Below, in pieces: positions 46,501 through 59,872 of a stretch of DNA of 64,000 bases. The notes below the pieces were generated by a model. It was not told where the DNA came from, did not search any database, and saw only the letters and a list, made by a program, of their open reading frames with translations. The translations under genes and the position numbers were made by a program. The stretch is taken from assembly GCA_005656395.1 (NCBI GenBank), contig SRSI01000004.1, positions 682,001 to 746,000 of the forward strand. The letters run 5' to 3'. Source of the DNA: Strongyloides papillosus (lineage: Eukaryota > Nematoda > Chromadorea > Rhabditida > Strongyloididae). Within the stretch, counting starts at the first letter, position 1; each line of letters opens with the position of its first letter.

Positions 46501-49500
46501 AGATTTTATAGATAAAATTTTATATATATGTATTTTTGCCAAGGCATATAAATATGAGACATATGGATTGTATGTGAAAATAATAGTAACTTTTATATAA
46601 AGGCACAATTCAATTGAACTCTTTTATGTAAAAGACCAGTAATCATGGTAGAGCTATATAGTTATAAGTAAAAGGGACATCGTAGCAAAATAGTTGTTAA
46701 TGAATATATCCACAAGATGGTCTTTATTTCTGTTCCAAAGACTTACTATTGAACGGGGTAAAGAGGGAAGTGACCTCTATATACATATACATTTGATGAC
46801 GTTTATAAACATTAGTGATTTTAACAATATTAAAAAGGTCCGTACTAGGTTACCATTTAGTTCTGAAACTCTTGATACGTGACTTTTTATTTTCATTAAT
46901 ATATTTTGTGGTTTATAAAATATAATGTATTACATCATTTTTAGCTTTAAGTATATTACTATTATTAGATGATGTAAAAATATTATCATCTATATATATA
47001 ATTAATTATTTTAAAAAAATATTACTACTTCTATTATATTATATTAAGTCAACTTGCTAATATCATATTAATTTTTAATATATCCATTCCTAACATTAAA
47101 ATGTTTTGCTCTACTAACTCTAACCAACGGCTTCATCAATCACATAATTCATGTCTTAATGTAAATGGTCTTCTTCAATAAATATACACCTGTTTTATTT
47201 ATCATTTAATTTTAAATCCTTTATTTATAATTATAAAATTTAAATATCCAGCAGCGAGGTACTGATATTTAAAAAGAAAAAATTTTGTTGATGACCATGA
47301 ATCTCTCTAGTTTTATCTGCTTATGTCCATCTGTCTTAAAAAGGCAATAAAATATTTATAAATTTATTTATTTACTTCCAATATCAACATTAAAAATTTT
47401 CCACTTAACGATAAAAATATTTACTTATATAGGACTTTTTCTTTTTCGGCCCCATTCATTAGTTATGCGTATTTTTGTCTATAATTTTTAATTTCTATAG
47501 ATAGTATGACGAAGATGAAAAGAGATTTAACACCTTCCAAAACATATACAAAAATAAATAGATTCGTATATATATAAGCATTAACTAAAATATTTTTATC
47601 TTGGAACGATTCTTAATTTATTATTTTTTTATATAAAATATAGTTAAAATGTGGTTCAATTGAGATAAATTATGAACAAAATAAAATACCATTACTTTTC
47701 CTCTGTCACTTAAATAAACATTTTGTCTCTTTAAATGTCATAATATAAATAAATATAAATCAAAATGTTTTGCCAAAAGATCTAATTTCCATTTTTTTCA
47801 TTTTAAAATTGACCATCATATTTCAATATTGAAAGTATTATATATTCGAAGTAGTATAACAATTTATATCATCTTTCTTCTCAACTTATATATATCTAGA
47901 AAACGTATACATTTATCTCATGTATAGTCTAAAAACTATATTTTTATATTTAGACAATTTCGGGTTAAAAATACTTAAAAAGTTAGAATTAGTACATTTG
48001 TTATCTATTTGATTTAACTTATTTTTTTATACCTTTTTATCCCTATTTATTATATTAATTGTCTTTATTTAGAAATTTTTTAAGTGTATTTACTCTAATT
48101 AATTAATAAAACAAAGAAAGATAATCAGTTTAAAAGTAGAATGATATTATATTTTGTAGTTATAAAAAAAATGAAATATCTTTTCTTGATGAATAAGTAC
48201 TTCGTGCAATAGATTTTATAATGTGATAACTTTTTTATCATCAACTGATTTTTTTTTCATATCATTCAACTCCCCTCATTTATATAAAGCCTTTCTAAAA
48301 GTAAAAAGTGCCTTATTTAGTTTTAAAACTCTTCTCACTCACAACATATATAATTGTCTTGAATTTATAATGTCATTGCATTCTACTTAACAACAGTTAA
48401 ACTATAAAGAAGGCAAAATTTTATTTGTTCAAGTAATATAGTAATAGAAATTCTTAAATTTCGGCACATTTCTCTTGAAGTTAGTATTAGAATGGTAAAG
48501 CTTTATAAAAATATATAATGTTTACATAAATTCTAATAGTTCTTTTAAAACTATTTAACGCGCATCTTATTATTGCTAATAATATATTGTCACAAGTGTA
48601 TCTTTCACTTACAAAAATAATAAATTTTTACTTTTATTATTAATTTTATAAGATCTAAGATAATTATTTTTAAACTTACCTTTTTATTTGCTATTGACAC
48701 TCAAAAGTATATATATGTATATACATACGTCAGAAAAATATATAAAAATCTATTAAAATTAATTGAAAAAAATTATGTGTTTATTTAACATTAATTAATG
48801 TAATTGAAAAATGGAAATCATATTATAGTAAAAAGAAAATATAATTAATATGTTCAATTTTATTTTATTTATTACTACTTCTAAAGTTTAACTTTCAATT
48901 TAAATAATTTCCTTCTATAGATAAAATATAATTTAGTAGTAATTTATAGAGATTAATAGTTATAAATTTAACAATAGATAGATATATTATTTATAAAAAA
49001 ATACTACTTAACAAATGTTATTTATCCATTTATTTTAAATAACTTATTAAATACACTCAATTGATAATGAGTACGGAAAGAAAAAATAATTTTTTTTAAA
49101 ATTCATATACACATATATTTAGTAAATGAGAAAACTTTGTAAAAACAAAATTTTGAGTTATGGAATATTCTTTCGTTTTTTGCATACTTTCTTAATATTA
49201 AAATATTTTTATGTACATAATATATTATACCAACTATTATTTTGTATTATTTTTATAAAATGTTCATTTTATCTGGTTTTATATATAAATTTAAACATTT
49301 TCATGAATTATAAGGTAATTTTCAGTAAGTAAATAAGATTAACCTCTAACTTTAAGTAGGTAAATAAATTTAATGAATTTTAATAAAGTCTTATTTGATA
49401 TAAAAAAATGCTTAATATTCTATGGTTCCCAAAAAATCCTTCTAAATTCTTATAAAGGAGGAGGTTAAAAGAATTGCGGAAGTAAAATAATTCTACCACC

Positions 49501-52500
49501 ATATTAAAACTTTTGCCTTTTTGTTAAAATGTTTCTTCTCAGTCATTTTTGTCCTCCATGTCATAGTAAAAATAAAAATCACTAATTCTCTTGGAATCAC
49601 TCCTCTACAATGTTTATTATTTATACTTTTGAGTAGTATTCTTTTTCTAAAAACAAATTTATAAAGAAGCTACAACTTTTTGTGCTAAAAGGCAAATACA
49701 TACAAAAACATTACAAATATATTGACATTACTGCTTTCGTTTTTTTCCCTGTTTCCTTCACCTTTCTTTTAAAATCTTTGAATTTTATATATGTAATAAT
49801 TCAACTTATTCACATACTTTTTTTTAAATTATTCCTCTTTTTTGTTTCTATAATATAAAATAAAAATGAGGTTATTGAAGAAAAACATAAATCAAGCCTT
49901 ATAATTTGTAATGACCTTACAAATATATTCCATAATAATTATATATTTTCACATGACGACAATTATTAAAAATTGCGCGATAAAAAAAGGTTATTTATAC
50001 GTATGACGTATGATTAAAGTATATTATCAAGCCATTATTTTTTTTTAATTTTTATGATGAAAAAAAAGTAGTTTCTTAAAAAAATTTTTGTCATTTAAAA
50101 TATATTGTCATGAGTATTAATATACATATTATATAAGGAAGACAAATAGAGACTTATTATAAATTATTATTTTTACTAATAAAATAGTTGTCATCATATA
50201 GTTTATGTATTATAAAATTGATTTTTTCTTACACAATCCCGCCAAACGTTTTAAAGAATATAAAATATCTAGAAATAATATTTTATACTTTTATAAAATT
50301 TTAAATGATACATCTTTAAAGTCATTTTTATATTCTTATTTTTAGCGAATATTTTTTTCTTTGTTTCCTTCTAACTTGATATTACCATTGTAATCTTTGT
50401 TAGTTATGAAATTAACTAAGTAATTGAACTTTTTTTGTATATATACAATTTACCACCCGTAAATTATATACTTATAAGTTAATTGTCGTCATATTCATTA
50501 TTATAGATTAAATAAAAAATTTTATGGTAAAATTATTAATGATAAAAAGTTTTGGCACAGTACTATTAATTGAATTTAAACTTTTGAATATAATTTTTAA
50601 AATGACAATTTACTACTGTCAACGGAAGATAATCATAATCCTCATACATTTATGGCACATTTTTAAAAACTATACATAATACGGACTATTTTGAAAAGAG
50701 TGTATAGTTAAATTAGTAAGCATGTATATGTTGAGAAAGAAATTTTACTTTAAAATATTTATTATTAAAGTTCTTTCTTTTTCTTACAAATTAACATTAA
50801 CATAGGACAAAAAATTATTCTTACAAAAATGTAGTTTGTATTTTTTACAACAAAATCTAAGAATATTGTATACATCATAATCTTCTAGCCTCCACTTACC
50901 TTTGTTTTTTTCCTTGAATGATTAACATCTAGATAAAAAAACTAGTTTCATATGAGATTTTGTTAAACGATTAATTTTACATTTTTAATAAACTTGAAAT
51001 TTTTCTATACAATTGTCCATATGAGAACTAATAAATACAAATATTTACTTGTAAAATATTAATTTTAATTATTTAATTATAAAAACAATACTTATTATTT
51101 TGAATTATGTACTTTAAATGTTTTTGTTAGATTTGTTTATCTTACGAGTACAATTACTTTTATCTTCAAAATATTTATTACCTCTAACATTTATTTGTTT
51201 ACAATACTATTAAGTAAAATTATTTTTTCATCTAATTTATATGAATAATTAAGATTCAACTTATTTTGATAAGGGAAAAAAAAACTTAGTTATTGATGTT
51301 AATATGACATTATTTTTAATACATTTCTTCATAAAAGTTAATTATATATAATGTATTTATCTTGGCCGTAAAAATTGTTAACTATTAATTTTTTGAGTGA
51401 GAAATAAAGGTTAAAATAAATAGCTTCTAACAACAATTAAGCATATTTTAAAATTTTTCTCTCAAACTATATGATTTTCTTTATTCTTTATGTCTCAAAT
51501 ATAAAAAAATAATAATAATTTATTAACGACAGTAATTTTAAGATACTAATTTTGAGTGATTACTATTTATTATATTATATATAAATAAGAATTTGTTACT
51601 GCTTTTAATACGCTTCTTATCCTCCCAAACAATGTATATATCATTTTTCATTCTTGAAGTTTGTATATAAGTTATAATTAGCAACATTTCCATTCATCCT
51701 GATCTATCAATTTTTTAACAATTCCTACTTCCACAATAAAGATTCTTGTATTTCTTGTACCTTTTTTACTTTCAATTTGTTTTTATAATAACTAAATATA
51801 TATCATAAAGTACAACAATTATATAGCTTTTATACTATTCTGGTCAATGTGAAGCAATTTATACACTGTTGACCGGTTCAGTTTCATATAGATTTTGTCT
51901 TACTAACTTACCCGGTTTTAAATACTTATAACCTATACTTATGATTGTTAAGTTAAAACACCGATACATATTTTATAAATACAATAAGACGGCCGTTTTG
52001 ATATTTTATTTAGATAAAGCTTTTATCATTATTTCCTACTTATTTTATATTTTCTTCCCTTCTATATATGAAACTTTTTTTTAATAATTTTTAACTTGTT
52101 AATATACTGTTGTTATTTTTTTAAATGTTTTTTTATACAAAACAATTATATTACAAAAAAAAATGTATTAAGACTAGATTCGATGCCTTCTATTATAATT
52201 AAATATATTGTATTAATACAATAATAATATATCATTTTAACAATTTTTACTTTTACCTAACAACCAAATATTATTGAAATTATCTTTAATGTAGTATAAT
52301 TTTAAAATTGAAATAGAGAGATATTTAGAATGACCAATAGGTTGTTAGGAGTAGCCCTCTATAAGTTAATTCATATAATATAAAGAGATAACAATATAAG
52401 TTAAAATTTTTTATCATAACTTTTAATCTTTCTTCTCACTACAAATTATATTCCTTAACCTCTTAGTTGATTATTGACGAGGAGAATGGACAAAAAACGG

Positions 52501-54690
52501 CATTATTTGTCATGGAGATATAAATAAACCATTCGTATTCAAAATCAGACAATAAAAGTTAATGTAATTAATTTGATGAAATTACATTTCCAAATAATAA
52601 AGATTTTTTAGATGTTTAATTTTTAATTGTTAAATTTTAAGTAACATTTATTCCTTAAAATATTTTTTATTTTAATCACGTTATTATACTATTTCTAATA
52701 TTATTTTAATGTATTATAAAAATGTTGTGTTCAAACATATATTTTGGTTTATTTAGTAAACATAAATATACATAATTCAAATATAGCATTAAGAAAGTAA
52801 TAATATAAATTAATTTTATAATAAACAACAATAATATAACTTTAAAATATTATTTTCCATCATGCTAATATTTTTTTATACAGTATGTATTTTTTATTAA
52901 GTGTTATCTCATGAGGTGTTCTAATATCTTATTAAAATTTCATTAATCCATTCATATGTAAACAAAAAAAATTATTTATGCCATAAAAATTTTTATATCT
53001 ATTTATTCTATTGACGATATAACAATGTTATGATTTTATTTATCAGAGGTTATTTCTTTTTTAACTTATTGTAGTTTTTTTATCATAATGATAGAATAAT
53101 ATAATCTGGTCATCTAGTAGTAAATAGTACTTATGTTTATTCAGACTGATATACTAATAGAAGAATTAAAGAATAGAAATTAAGAAAATTTTGATATGTA
53201 TTTTTATTGTTATTTCTCTTTAAATTCAATACTCTTTTTTTTGTAAAATTAAACTCATTATTACAATCATCATCATCTTATAAAGAAAACTTTACATTTT
53301 CTCTTATTTTTTTAAAATTAACACTTTCACTTAATTTGAAGAATAATAGACTCTAACTTATACTTCAAATGTCCATATTGTTTCTTTACATTTTTAAAGT
53401 GACATTTTTAAAAGCTATATTTTCTCAAAGTTACTATCTTCACTGGAAATATTCCATTATTTTACTTATATATGTATATCCATTTATCCAATTTAAGATG
53501 AGATATTTAAAGACAAGTCTTTTTGATAGTATTTATATATATCTTTTAATTTTAATAATCATATATTGACAAGTTTGCTTTTTTTAAAATGACTCACTAA
53601 ATTTTGTTTGTTTTTTTCCTAAAGTATAAGGCATTTGATAATTAGGGAAAATCTTTGTACTTATAATAAGATTTTTATAACATCAAGCTTATTTTGTTTT
53701 CGTAGAGGGGAGTAGTAGTCTATTTATAGGTATTATTACATAAATTATTATCCTATCATATAATTATTAAAATTTCCTAATAATTATCAAACATTTGTTT
53801 CTCCTATTGATACTCTTTATCTTCTATTGTATTAATATAAATTATATTCTATTGTGACCTTTTTTAGTAACATCACCTTTCCAGTACACATACATGTAAA
53901 TGTACGTATAAGAAATGAACCTATCACAGTCAGAAAGGGAATGCGTAATAGAATTGATATAAATATATATTAGTTCAATAGATGGTCGCTATATAGCGAT
54001 CAATCGTCGTTTATATTAAAATGTATCCAAAAACGGTTTGTCTGGCAGAGAGCGTGTGTATGTATGTGTGTGGCATATAGAGGTAAAAGACTATGCCAAA
54101 CATTAATATCCCTTATTTACATATCAAACACTTCACCATCATATTAAAATATATACATTCATTCTAAGATGAACCATTTTAATAAGATTTTATACCTCAC
54201 TTTATTCTTATTTAAAACATCTGCCATAAAAAAAGTTTTCTATATACTGTTTTTTGTGCTCTCATTAAATTCTATCGTCATTTTTCTTTTAATACTTAAT
54301 TAGTATTTTACGTTCTTAAAGAGTGTTATTTTTTATTATAAATATACTCTGAAGACATATATTGCCTTTTTTTTAATAAAAACAATTTATCCTTCTATTT
54401 TTATTTTTTTCAATATTATTTTGTCATTCCTTTTAATATCATTTAAGATTTTTTTCTTTTATTTATCCAGTATTTTTATATTAAAAAATTGTAATAGTAT
54501 GAAGGAAACTTTTTAAATATACTAAAGTATTTGTCCATAAATATTTTTATTATATAACAATTTTCCTTTTAATTTAATAATTCTAGATATTTTACCAATA
54601 CTTTTCAGTTAGCTTTTGCTGCTCATATACTACTAATTTTTAATAAAAAAAAGTAACAAACAAAGAGAGATTTATATTTTTATATTAAAT
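37520..54690. other. 17 kb gene-free region between the LRR gene and mbk-2
   Basis: No gene is supportable. The open frames at 41680, 43680, 46694, 49126 and 53369 are short and AT-driven. The genes at its two ends are divergent, so it is a shared upstream region. Patches of higher G+C at 46440-46890, 47100-47340, 51840-52010, 52440-52540 and 53880-54080 stand out and may be regulatory elements or non-coding RNA. The rest is featureless A/T sequence. A 5' UTR exon of mbk-2 could hide here. Confidence 0.5.
53986..53999. repeat. 14-base perfect palindrome TCGCTATATAGCGA
   Basis: A perfect dyad in a GC-richer block about 710 bases before the mbk-2 start codon, followed by a GT-rich stretch near 54053-54072. 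Its size suits a homodimeric DNA-binding protein. No family is assigned. Confidence 0.6.
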
Positions 54691-54707
54691 CATTCAGTTT
54701 TATTAAA

Positions 54708-57692
54708 ATGTCATCGGCTTCAACTGCCGCTTCACACGCTAAATATGGATTATCATCTTCTATGAATGGACTGCCAAATGTTGGAGTACCAACTATGAAA
54801 ATATCTGGATTAACAACATTGAATGCAGTTGACGTTATTTGTCACAAATTATCAAAGAGTCCAAGTCAAGACTCTTTAAGGTCTGTAAAGACTAGAACGT
54901 ATGTATTTTTTTTCTAAAAATGCTAAAAAAAACATTTCTAATAGAATTGTCATATTTTTAATATGATGATAGGTAAATTTTATCTATGAACTATAAAGGA
55001 GTTGGTAGTATAGTAGTTCTAATACATAAAAATACAAAATTTTTTTGTATTTTTGTTATTGTTATTGCTAAAAATTTGTTTGTTAAGAAAAACTACTTAA
55101 GAAATATTTTAAAATATTTAAATGATTAAGCTTTCTGAAAAATTGTTAGAATTTTTCCTTAAGTGCTTCCATTAAATTGACTCCGGGAGACTATTAATTT
55201 AAATTACAACTATTAGAATGTCAATTGCAAAGCCCATCTTTGGCTTTATTTTTCGTCTTATCTAATATTCTCCCTACTATAACTATCTTTTAATAGATTA
55301 TTATGGTAAACTTCTTGTAGTGTTTTTTATTTCTTAACAAACATATAAATTTAAATATTTTACTGGAAAAAAGTGTGTTTTAAAAGGAAAAATAATTTTT
55401 TTCTTGTAAGACAAATATTTAGAAAATTAGGGTTACACACTTAGTATAATTAAAAAAAATTATTTCAATTTCCTACAAATAGCTTAGTATTTAAAAATTT
55501 TTACACTTTTATTAACTACTATTTCTAAACTATTTACATTCCAATTATTAATATAAAAAAAGGGAAATAACTTTGTATGGGTGTTACGAAAGATTTAAAA
55601 ACTATTTTCTAACATTGAAAATTTTAAAGTAATTAGTTTTATCTTCTGAAATTAATTCTAGAGATTTTAAACTAATCAGCCTTGTTTTTTTAAAGATATT
55701 TATACATAAATATAGCTAAAATGACAGGTATAAACTAAAACAACATTATTACTGCTTCTAAAAATTTTTTTTTATATTTTTAAACCTTTTTTTTTATAAT
55801 TTTTCGTTTTTTGAGTAAGAATGATTTTCTTCAATTGTTATCATCTATATTTGCTTCTTTTAATTTTATGTTATATAAATATGTGCTAGGCCAATATTTA
55901 AAAATTTTGACGTAAAGTTTAAAAACGTGGCCTTGTGAAAATGACATTTTTTTGTGAGTGATTCATTGTCTAAGAATATACGAATATATATATTTCATTC
56001 ATAGTTAGAAAATGTCATAAAAAAGCTGTATGATATTTTGAAGTGCATATATATAAGTGGTAACAAATACTTCCCAACTATTTTTATTTTAATAGAAAAT
56101 TATGAGATGTTTAAAAGTGGTATTAAAGATTTAGTTTCCTTCCTTATTATTGTCCAATATCTAAAGAATTATGAGTTAACTTTACATTTATAGTGTAAAT
56201 TATTACAAAAAATATTGTAGAAAAAAAATTTAAATTCCATAGAAATGTTATTGTGGAGAGGAGATAAAGTATATTACACCTTATATTAAAATGCAAATTT
56301 TTTATTGAAAAAATTTCTTCTGATTTACTATATATTAATTTTTTTATTATTTTTAGAAGCAACTCTTCATCACTAGATTCTAGTGGTAAGATTTGCGTAC
56401 CTAATCCAAACGTGCCTGTACCAATTATAAACATTGACAATTCCTGCTCGTCCGGTGTGGCGAGCAGTGGTAGTAGTTCATCAGGAATTGTTGAAGGAAA
56501 GCGTGGTTACAGACCTGAAGATGCACTTTTAAGTTTTAAAGATAGAATATCACCGTACGAAACAACAGAGATATTCAATTACAATCGTGTTTATTATGTT
56601 GGATCTCAAGCTAAAAAACGGGGTGGGTACACTTCTAACGTTACAAACAATTATGGTTTTGATGATGAAAATGGAGGTTATCACCTCGTTCCTCATGATC
56701 ATGTCGCTTATCGTTATGAAATACTTAAAGTTATTGGAAAAGGAAGTTTTGGGCAAGTAGTTAAAGCATTTGATCATAAATATTCTCAATATGTTGCATT
56801 AAAAATTGTAAGAAATGAAAGAAGGTTTCATAAACAAGCTGACGAGGAGATAAGAATTTTGGAATTCTTACGTGATAGAGATGCCGATCATTCAAATAAC
56901 ATTATCCATATGCTAGACAATTTTACATTTCGAAATCATCGTTGTATAACCTTTGAATTGTTATACGTTAATTTATATGAATTAATTAAGCAAAATAAGT
57001 TCCAAGGTTTTAGTGTATCACTTGTACGTAAATTCGCAATCTCTATTCTTCAATGCTTAAAATTGTTGTCAAAGCACGGTCTTATTCATTGTGATTTGAA
57101 ACCTGAAAATATAATGTTAAAAGCAGCTAAACGTTCGGGAATAAAGGTTATTGATTTTGGATCATCATGTTTTGATAATCAAAGGGTATATACTTACATT
57201 CAATCACGTTTTTATCGTGCTCCAGAAGTTATCTTAGGGACAAAATATAGTAAACCTATAGATATGTGGAGCTTTGGTTGTATATTAGCAGAATTATTTA
57301 CTGGACACCCATTATTACCAGGAGAAGATGAAGCTGATCAAATTGCATTAACAATAGAACTTTTAGGTATGCCACCTCCAAGTTTGCTTGAAGGTGCTAA
57401 AAGAACTAAAAATTTTATTAATTCAAAAGGATTTCCAAGATATTGTCGTATGGTACAGTCACCAACAGGAACAATATCAATAAGACCAGGTACATCAAAA
57501 AGAGGTAAACCAAGAGGCGTTCCAGGTTCCAAAGGTCTAGCCAATGCTATAAGAGATCCATCTGATACATTGTTTGTTGATTTCTTAGCTAGGTGTTTGG
57601 AGTGGGACCCAAATTTAAGAATTACTCCTGAACAATGTTTAAAGCATCCATTTATTACACGAAAACTTCCACTTGAAACAAAAGAATATTAA
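54708..57692 (+). CDS. mbk-2: Class II DYRK dual-specificity kinase, MBK-2
   Basis: A 508-residue kinase from two exons, 54708-54898 and 56357-57692 (phase 2 junction, Thr codon AC/A). DYRKs autophosphorylate an activation-loop Tyr during folding, then phosphorylate Ser/Thr targets. C. elegans MBK-2 acts at the oocyte-to-embryo transition. Visible: a Ser-rich N-terminus; the DYRK-homology box just before the kinase ([24 protein letters not shown]); glycine loop GKGSFGQV; catalytic Lys near 213; HCDLKPEN with Asp near 310; DFGSS near 330; [13 protein letters not shown] with the activating Tyr near 344; and the class II C-lobe sequence [15 protein letters not shown]. No nuclear-localisation bipartite insert or PEST/His tail of class I is present, favouring DYRK2/MBK-2. 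An acceptor at 54696-54697, 10 bases before the ATG, fits trans-splicing. AATAAA at 57710-57715 is close to the stop. Confidence 0.93.
54899..56356 (+). other. mbk-2: mbk-2 intron, 1.46 kb
   Basis: Donor GTATGT at 54899, acceptor TATTTTTAG ending 56356. It is AT-rich and no coding similarity or RNA is recognised inside. An open frame continues upstream of the acceptor only briefly. Confidence 0.85.
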
Positions 57693-57715
57693 AAAGAATT
57701 CTAAAAAAGAATAAA

Positions 57716-59270
57716 TTTTAGTAAAAATTATAAAGTTAGAATGTTTTTGAACATCAACGAAATATAATTACGAAAAAATAATAATGCACTTTGTAACAAG
57801 TATTTGGTTTGTGGTAGCTGCAATTTATCAAATTGAGTTTGTACTAGTTACATTATTAAGCCTATAAATTACATAAAATTACTAACAATTAAAATTTTTA
57901 TATTATAAATATTGCGCAATATATTTTCCATTCATAAAATTCAAAATTTTCATATCTCTCTTCTTACTTTTAAATATTAATTAATTGGTGTATAGATTTA
58001 CTAATTACATTTTTATACAAAATTTTGTAAATTGATTAATTCTTTAATTTTCAAACCATTATTTTTTATTTTATGATATATTTCATATATTAAAGAGTAA
58101 AATTTTTAAAAAAACTTTGTTTTTTCTTTCGAAGTTATTATAATATTTCCAAATTATTTTTTTCTCTTAATTGTCTTTTTATTAACCAAATATATTTTAG
58201 TATCATTTTTCTGGACTTTTTTATATTTTCAATAATTTATCTATCAAATATTTTTGATGTTTTACCGTAAATTTATATGATTTTTTTTGTATCTAATTTT
58301 AAGATTTTAATGATTTTTATGGTAAAACAATGAAGTTAGACTTTTTTTTTGTTAATTCTTTATGTATTTATTTCTCACACCTAGTATTTTTTAATTATTA
58401 TTTAATATTTGAAATAAATAAAAAAATTTAAAATAATTTTATATTCCTACATATCTACATAAAAATTTCTCAAATAACATTTATTAATAATGTTATTGTT
58501 TATATTTTTAAAGTTATATCTTTTTATATGTTATGAAAACAAGTAATAATATAATGTAGTTGGTATATTAATATAATGAATATCCTATTAATAGAATATC
58601 AAAGGATTTTATGGTATGATTTGTGGATGACTTCGTAATATTGTTTGTTAGGGAAAAGTATTAAGGTTAAAAATATATATTTATATCAATATTTTAACTA
58701 TTCCTATGATGAGTATCACAGACTTTCTATCCAAAATCTTTATAAAAGAATTGTTAGATGTTGTTTACAACAAAATATATGGAGTTGGGTGAAAAATAAC
58801 AAATAAAAATTATTATAATAATACAATAATATTGACAGTTAAAATTATGTCGTTTTAAAAATAATGTGAAACAAAAAATAATCGGTAAGATAAGATAACT
58901 ATTCCATGTGAAGTTCTTCTTTTCATTTCCTGTTTCTGACAATTATCATTTCATTCATATTATATAAAAAAGATTCACTTTTAAATAACTTTTGTTTGCA
59001 TATGATTTTAAATGTTGGTATTCCTACTACACAAAGTCTTAGCATTCCTAAAAGTTATATACGTTTAAAAGTAACTACTATTTCTCATCTTTCATATATT
59101 AACATAATAAAGTTACTTTTAAATACTTATTAAAAAAAGAAAAAAACTTTAATAGATAATTAATACTGATAAAGTTTTCTTTTCAAGCATTTGTGTCATT
59201 TTGTTTTAACGTCTATACAACTTTTCTTAAGTTATAAATTCTACCTAGTTTATGTTTAATTGTGGAGAGT
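57716..59270. other. 1.55 kb AT-rich intergenic region
   Basis: Lies between mbk-2 and the Ly6-like gene, both on the + strand. The open frame at 58754-58942 (-) looks spurious. I see nothing else in it. Confidence 0.6.
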
Positions 59271-59753
59271 ATGAAGAAATTAATTTATAAATTTTTAAGT
59301 TTATTCCTATTGTTTAAACTTATATCTGGTAATTAATTTAATTTTGCTTTTTAAATTTATTGTTATTTTAAAGGAAGTTCACTTTGGTGTCATCAAGGTG
59401 GGGAAAAAGAATTCTCTCCAGCTCAGTGTCCATCAACAACTAAAGAATGTTTTAAATTTGAGTGTGAAGGAATTGATTGTAAGTTATATTTTTTCCTAAA
59501 ATTATGGATAAAATATTTTTGTTTAGCTGGATTTGTAGCCAGAGGATGTGGTGTAGATGTTAGAATTAAATCAGTAGGATTAAAGAATGAAAGTTGTTTT
59601 CAGGCTCAATCAATATGCCAACAATTAGGTGGAATATCAAATTGTTTTTTATGTTCCAACAAATACATGTGTAACGGTGGCCCCTCAAAAATAGAACAAT
59701 TTTATATTTTGATAATTTTATTAACTAGTTATATAATTATTGCAAATTTTTAA
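59271..59753 (+). CDS. Small Ly6/uPAR-like cysteine-rich protein, probably GPI-anchored
   Basis: A 129-residue protein from three exons: 59271-59328, 59374-59478 and 59527-59753, all phase 1 junctions with introns of only 45 and 48 bases. The N-terminus (MKKLIYKFLSLFLLFKLISG) is a signal peptide. The mature part has ten cysteines: WC, QC, EC, EC, GC, SC, IC, NC, LC and MCN. It ends with CSNKYMCN, the C-x(n)-CN closing motif typical of three-finger Ly6/uPAR domains, followed by a hydrophobic C-terminus (FYILIILLTSYIIIANF) without a basic stop, as in GPI-anchored members. Nematodes have many such proteins (ODR-2/HOT and QVR-like groups). No specific orthologue is claimed. No single open frame covers it, so it is easily missed. 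Confidence 0.82.
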
Positions 59754-59872
59754 TACGTTCGTACTTTAAAAATCAAATCTTTATGTTAAACAACTTTAAT
59801 TAAATTAAACATTAATTTAACGTTAGCATTAATCTTTTTTCCGTCCTTTTTGTAAGATGAAAAAAAAACAAA

